From the NCBI GenBank assembly GCA_002772545.1, contig PFDR01000063.1, forward strand, positions 5,171-45,517: a DNA stretch of 40,347 bases, read 5' to 3'. Numbering within the stretch: position 1 is the stretch's first letter; each line of letters starts with the position of its first letter. Below are positions 36,271 to 40,347 of this stretch, in pieces. The translations under genes and the position numbers were made by a program. The notes under the pieces are model-generated. The model was given only the letters and a program-made list of their open reading frames with translations. It made no database searches and was not told the DNA's origin. Source of the DNA: Candidatus Peregrinibacteria bacterium CG10_big_fil_rev_8_21_14_0_10_49_10 (lineage in GTDB: Bacteria; Patescibacteriota; Gracilibacteria; Peribacterales; Peribacteraceae).

Positions 36271-36346
36271 ATATTTATAGTTGCTCAAATAATTGACTCA
36301 ATTTTAAAAGAGAGCATAGTGGTCTTCTGCTTAGTCTTTGTGAGGT

Positions 36347-36433
36347 TTCGGTCTCCCGAAGAGTAAGCAGCTCGTCTGCTTACTGAAGGGCCCACCGATC
36401 CACCGCCTCTCCGGACGGTGTGGCCCATTTTTT
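36347..36433 (+). ncRNA. Candidate structured RNA ending in a strong terminator
   Basis: TTCGG/CCGAA, AGTAAGCAG-CTCGT-CTGCTTACT, GGGCCCACCG/CGGTG(T)GGCCC, then TTTTTT (36428-36433). Confidence 0.45.
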
Positions 36434-36569
36434 AGGAAACCTTGTGCAAGGCTAGGGTCTATGAAAATAGAGATGACATCTTTTACCCATTGAAAGACAC
36501 TCGTATCGTTCTGCGATTTTGTAGATGGCGCTCTATTCATTCAGGGGAAACATATGCTGCACCACCTCC

Positions 36570-37031
36570 CTACATCAAGGATTTTCCTTCTTCAGTTGCT
36601 TCAACCTTACTCTTAAATGCACATACAAATTTCTCAATAATTGAAGCAATAGAAACATCCGTTCCAATAGGAACATCACAAGATGGGAACGTGTCTGTTT
36701 TATCCGGATCAAAGAAATCGGGTCCAGTAAAAGAAGCCATAATCCGCATCATGTCATTCTCAAGTGGCATCAAGCTGCAATCTGGCAGATCTTCCTTTCC
36801 AAGCGCTCGGCGCAGAGCACTATCTATCTTCCGTCGTTGTTCATCATTCAATTTAGAAAAAAGGTTGTGGGGAGCGAAATGTACAGTCTCGGGACAATCA
36901 CAACAACATACCGGAGGTGGTTCTTTGGGTTCATTAGAATCTCCTCTAGCTTTCGATACATTCAAGCCTGAATAGCAGCCGCTAAAAGGAGATTGGCTCA
37001 CAATACTTACGTTCTTAGGCAAGTGATCCAT
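36570..37031 (-). CDS. Hypothetical protein with CCCDC motif
   Basis: 153 aa open frame; no family recognised. Confidence 0.6.
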   Translation of the reverse strand: MDHLPKNVSIVSQSPFSGCYSGLNVSKARGDSNEPKEPPPVCCCDCPETVHFAPHNLFSKLNDEQRRKIDSALRRALGKEDLPDCSLMPLENDMMRIMASFTGPDFFDPDKTDTFPSCDVPIGTDVSIASIIEKFVCAFKSKVEATEEGKSLM

Positions 37032-37102
37032 GGTGAAGAGAATAATATATTATTATCATATAATTTTTTTGTATTATGTCAAATATTCCCCGAGCTTCAT
37101 TC

Positions 37103-37591
37103 TTACACAGAAACAGGTTCAAAACTCACAGTGAAAGAATCCTTATCAGGATGAAAGACAACATCTAAGCGGAGAGCGGTATACAAGTTGTTCCATCTGG
37201 AAACACGCTGCCACCAATCGGCATCTACTTTGTCCAAAGCGGCGATGCGTTCTCTGCATCTCTGTACAATATTACTCACTGATATCTCTTCTGTCGGTTG
37301 TAGAGGAACAGTGAGTAGATGCTCAGGTGCCTGATCATCGTAGATGCGTCGGAGGTCTATTTGACCCATGCCAGAAAAGCTCCCGGCTCCCTCAACCCAT
37401 CCTGATTCCTTTAAGGCTCTGGAAACATACAGCATTTCAGAAACACCATCGGGTGTACTGCACACAGTACACGCAAACACATGTTCTCTATACTCCGCAT
37501 TCAGCAGAGCAAGAACTGTCTCTATGGCTTCACCGTGCTTCTCATGAGAGTAAGACGGTGTGGCAGCAGTACAATGTTCTTGCAGAGTCAT
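37103..37591 (-). CDS. Hypothetical protein
   Basis: Tracked start 37873 would overlap the next gene; MTLQEHCTAATPSYSHEKHGEAIETVLALLNAEYREHVFACTVC preferred. Confidence 0.6.
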   Translation of the reverse strand: MTLQEHCTAATPSYSHEKHGEAIETVLALLNAEYREHVFACTVCSTPDGVSEMLYVSRALKESGWVEGAGSFSGMGQIDLRRIYDDQAPEHLLTVPLQPTEEISVSNIVQRCRERIAALDKVDADWWQRVSRWNNLYTALRLDVVFHPDKDSFTVSFEPVSV

Positions 37592-37655
37592 GTAAGCAAA
37601 GACTGGTAGAAGAATGAAAGAAATGCAATTGTACGTTACAAGGATTTCAATCTGA

Positions 37656-37982
37656 TTACTCTCCGTACTTGCGGTCAGGGCGTATGACTTCCGCAGCAAA
37701 TTCCCGGTAGGTATACTCAAACATACTCTGTGGTATGCGTCCGTACCGCCTGCCTTCGGCACTACGGTAGTACGGATGCAGCATATGAGTGGTAGTGCGG
37801 TACGTAGCTGCATAGTACCGCTGAATATCGTCATATGCCCACACAAGTTTGTTCGAGCGATGACTCCCCTCATGAGTCATACGTTCAGGCATATCATAGG
37901 GATGCACCTCCGCAGCACTCACCCCGGAAAAAGGAAGAGCAAGTGCGAGCACAAAGAATGCGACGGTAAGAATGTGCTTCAT
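37656..37982 (-). CDS. Small secreted protein
   Basis: MKHILTVAFFVLALALPFSGVSAAEVHPYD signal peptide. Confidence 0.65.
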   Translation of the reverse strand: MKHILTVAFFVLALALPFSGVSAAEVHPYDMPERMTHEGSHRSNKLVWAYDDIQRYYAATYRTTTHMLHPYYRSAEGRRYGRIPQSMFEYTYREFAAEVIRPDRKYGE

Positions 37983-38243
37983 AGATGAGATACAGAGTAG
38001 ACAAGAAAGATGTAATGTCAATTTTACTAAACATATTCTTATTATGAAAATATTTGACTTTATTTTCAAATAGTTTCTAATTGGAATTATTTTTTACAAT
38101 AAAACACATCTTTTTCATTTATTGTTCAAAATATGTATTCGTATTTTTTAGCATTATACTGCTATATATTCATAAATAGAGTAAAAAAATACTTGAAGGG
38201 GCTCCAATCTGCTAGACTCTGTCGGCTGTATTCCGAAAATTCC

Positions 38244-40347
38244 ATGAAGCTTCGTAGCACCACTGCAAGCCTCTTGCTCTGTTCACTGGCTACCACACTC
38301 CTACCCTCTGCGGCTTTCGGGTTTTCGGATGTGCGTCCGGGATACACGCCCTACGCGCAGGCTATAGAATCCCTCAAAGAAAAAGGAATAGTAGAAGGAT
38401 ACAAGGATGGTTCCTTTAAACCCACATCGCACATTAACCGTGCAGAATTTTTAAAAATCATTTTAGAGAGCAGAGGTGTGGATGCAAATGCAGAAACACA
38501 GGAGTGTTTTCCGGATGTGCACGATGAGTGGTTTGCACCCTATGTGTGTAGGGCCAAGCAGGAAGATATTATAGAGGGGTATCCCGACGGTTCGTTTAAA
38601 CCCGAGAAACCCATCACCTTTGCAGAAGCCTCCAAAATTCTTTCACGTGCCTACGAACAGAACATAGATGCCTACTCACCGGACTGGTACGAACCGTTTG
38701 TACGGGCACTGGAAGACTCCGGTGCTATTCCGCTCTCCATCGAACGCCTGGAGCAGGAAGTCAATAGAGGAGAAATGGCGGAAATGATGTGGCGTCTCAC
38801 AGAGGGGAAAGGGGAAGAACCGAGCAAGGGATACCTCAATGTAAAGTACCCCGGCGTCATGGTAAACATGGCATCCGAAGAACCACAACGCGCCTCTTCC
38901 TGCTCAGACCTCAAGGCATTTACAGAAGAAGCCAACCGTGGAGGGTATGCAAAATACGGTGATGCCATACTTATGGATCGTTCTCCTGTGGCTAGCATGG
39001 CAGGAGCCAGAGCAAGCAAAATGCAGGCACCGGACTTTTCCCAAACCAATGTGCAGGTCAACGGCGTGGACGAAGCAGATATTGTAAAAACAGATGGCAC
39101 GTACGTGTATGCCGCATTGGAAGGAACTATTCGCATTGTGCATGCGTACCCTGCCAATAGCGTAGAACTTGTAAGCACCATTGATCTGCACAATGAATCT
39201 TTTCAGCCTACAGAACTGTACATAGATGGAACCAAGCTCGTTGTACTCGGAAACAGCTGGCAAACCTTTAACCGTCCTGCAGCAGCAGGTATAACCAAGA
39301 TGATTGCACCACCGTTTTATGGAGGAAACCGTACAGAAGTACGCATCTATGATGTAGCGGACCACGCTCATCCGTTGTTACTCCGCACCCTCTCATTCGA
39401 CGGAAATCTGGTATCCAGTCGCATGATCGGAAAGAAGCTCACAGTAGTCTTACAGGAGAGTATGCGCTGGCGTGTCCCCTCTCCGGGTCCCCTGCCACTG
39501 GAAAATGAACTTGTGCCCAGCATGCGCGATTCCTCTTCTGGCAATACCGAAGAACCCGTGAGCCGATGCAGTGACGTGGTTATTTTGCCTCGTGTGCCGC
39601 ATCCGCAATATTTGATTGCCGCAGTCATACACACGGACGATCCCGCTGCAAAGGTACAGAAAGAAGTGGTACTGGGTAGTGCGGAAAACATGTATTCCTC
39701 CCTGGAAAATCTCTACGTTACGGCAACGCAGCAGGAGTATCACTGGCGCGGCCCACTGGGTTTGGGTGAAGAAAACACAAGCATCTACCGCTTTGCCTAT
39801 ACAGACGACGGCATGGAGCTGAAGGCCCACGGCACTGTTGCCGGCCATTTGCTCAACCAGTTTTCCATGGACGAGCACAATGGTACGTTCCGCATAGCCA
39901 CTACAAACGGGCAGGTATGGGACCAGGAGTACCCTTCCAAAAGCAGTGTCTTCATTCTGAATACCAATCTGGAACCTATGGGAAGCATAGAAGATATTGC
40001 TCCAGGTGAAACCATCTACTCCGCACGGTTTCTGGGCGACCGCGCTTATCTCGTAACGTTCAAAAAAGTGGATCCGCTTTTCGTACTGGATCTCTCCAGT
40101 CCTACGGAGCCACAGATTCTGGGAAAGCTCAAGATTCCAGGTTATAGCGACTACCTCCACCCCTACGACGAGAATCACATTCTAGGTTTTGGGAAGGAAG
40201 CAGAGGAAGCAAAAGATCCTTCCACAGGCCAATCTGCAGACTTCGCCTGGTATCAGGGAATGAAGATGGCCCTGTTTGATGTCACCGATCCGGAACACCC
40301 GGTGGAAATGGATACCTTTGCCATAGGTGACAGAGGAACAGAGAGTC
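38244..40347 (+). CDS. SLH-domain secreted beta-propeller protein, runs off window (partial)
   Basis: Missed by ORF track because it is open-ended. MKLRSTTASLLLCSLATTLLPSAAFGFSDVRPGYTPYAQAIESLKEKGIVEGYKDGSFKPTSHINRAEF...; second SLH; then TNVQVNGVDEADIVKTDGTYVYAALEGTIRIV. Confidence 0.9.
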   Translation, partial: MKLRSTTASLLLCSLATTLLPSAAFGFSDVRPGYTPYAQAIESLKEKGIVEGYKDGSFKPTSHINRAEFLKIILESRGVDANAETQECFPDVHDEWFAPYVCRAKQEDIIEGYPDGSFKPEKPITFAEASKILSRAYEQNIDAYSPDWYEPFVRALEDSGAIPLSIERLEQEVNRGEMAEMMWRLTEGKGEEPSKGYLNVKYPGVMVNMASEEPQRASSCSDLKAFTEEANRGGYAKYGDAILMDRSPVASMAGARASKMQAPDFSQTNVQVNGVDEADIVKTDGTYVYAALEGTIRIVHAYPANSVELVSTIDLHNESFQPTELYIDGTKLVVLGNSWQTFNRPAAAGITKMIAPPFYGGNRTEVRIYDVADHAHPLLLRTLSFDGNLVSSRMIGKKLTVVLQESMRWRVPSPGPLPLENELVPSMRDSSSGNTEEPVSRCSDVVILPRVPHPQYLIAAVIHTDDPAAKVQKEVVLGSAENMYSSLENLYVTATQQEYHWRGPLGLGEENTSIYRFAYTDDGMELKAHGTVAGHLLNQFSMDEHNGTFRIATTNGQVWDQEYPSKSSVFILNTNLEPMGSIEDIAPGETIYSARFLGDRAYLVTFKKVDPLFVLDLSSPTEPQILGKLKIPGYSDYLHPYDENHILGFGKEAEEAKDPSTGQSADFAWYQGMKMALFDVTDPEHPVEMDTFAIGDRGTES

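Noticed and set aside
39450-40178. 242-aa minus ORF in 39-40 kb
   Set aside because: Antisense to the open-ended SLH/beta-propeller gene, which has a signal peptide and clear domains.
1-40347. Alternative genetic code (UGA = Gly, as in Gracilibacteria/SR1)
   Set aside because: Recognised genes terminate properly at UGA (for example the riboflavin kinase-like ORF ATGA overlap, MPG upstream stop) and no conserved domain is interrupted by UGA.

Overview
The window is about 40 kb of compact bacterial DNA read with the standard code. It is rich in surface and secreted proteins: SLH-domain proteins, PKD repeats, Calx-beta repeats, fibre-like repeats and lipoproteins. It also carries envelope glycan enzymes, a sortase, lgt, a Mur ligase, rnhB, tsaD, groESL with a CIRCE element, msrB, trhO, a leuA-type gene and two tRNAs (Pro-CGG, Leu-CAG). 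No rRNA, CRISPR array or cas genes were seen. The gene content resembles a Candidate Phyla Radiation genome (Peregrinibacteria-like), but that is inference only. The strongest unexplained signals are: (1) a ~1 kb AT-rich non-coding region (3819-4834) with a degenerate TGATC-centred direct-repeat array at roughly 70 bp spacing and a 22-bp perfect palindrome, next to a transposase-type HTH protein lacking a catalytic core; (2) a classical-looking translational attenuator (Ile/Leu-rich leader peptide, antiterminator, terminator) in front of a lone leuA-like gene; (3) REP-like palindromic elements abutting both tRNA 3' ends, one a tandem array with compensatory stem changes, the other with a duplicated tRNA-Pro 3' end; (4) structured intergenic segments with terminators that look like small RNAs or riboregulators (23.3-23.6 kb and 36.08-36.43 kb); (5) a Mur ligase with altered specificity motifs. 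All functional calls come from motif recognition by eye; no database search was run.
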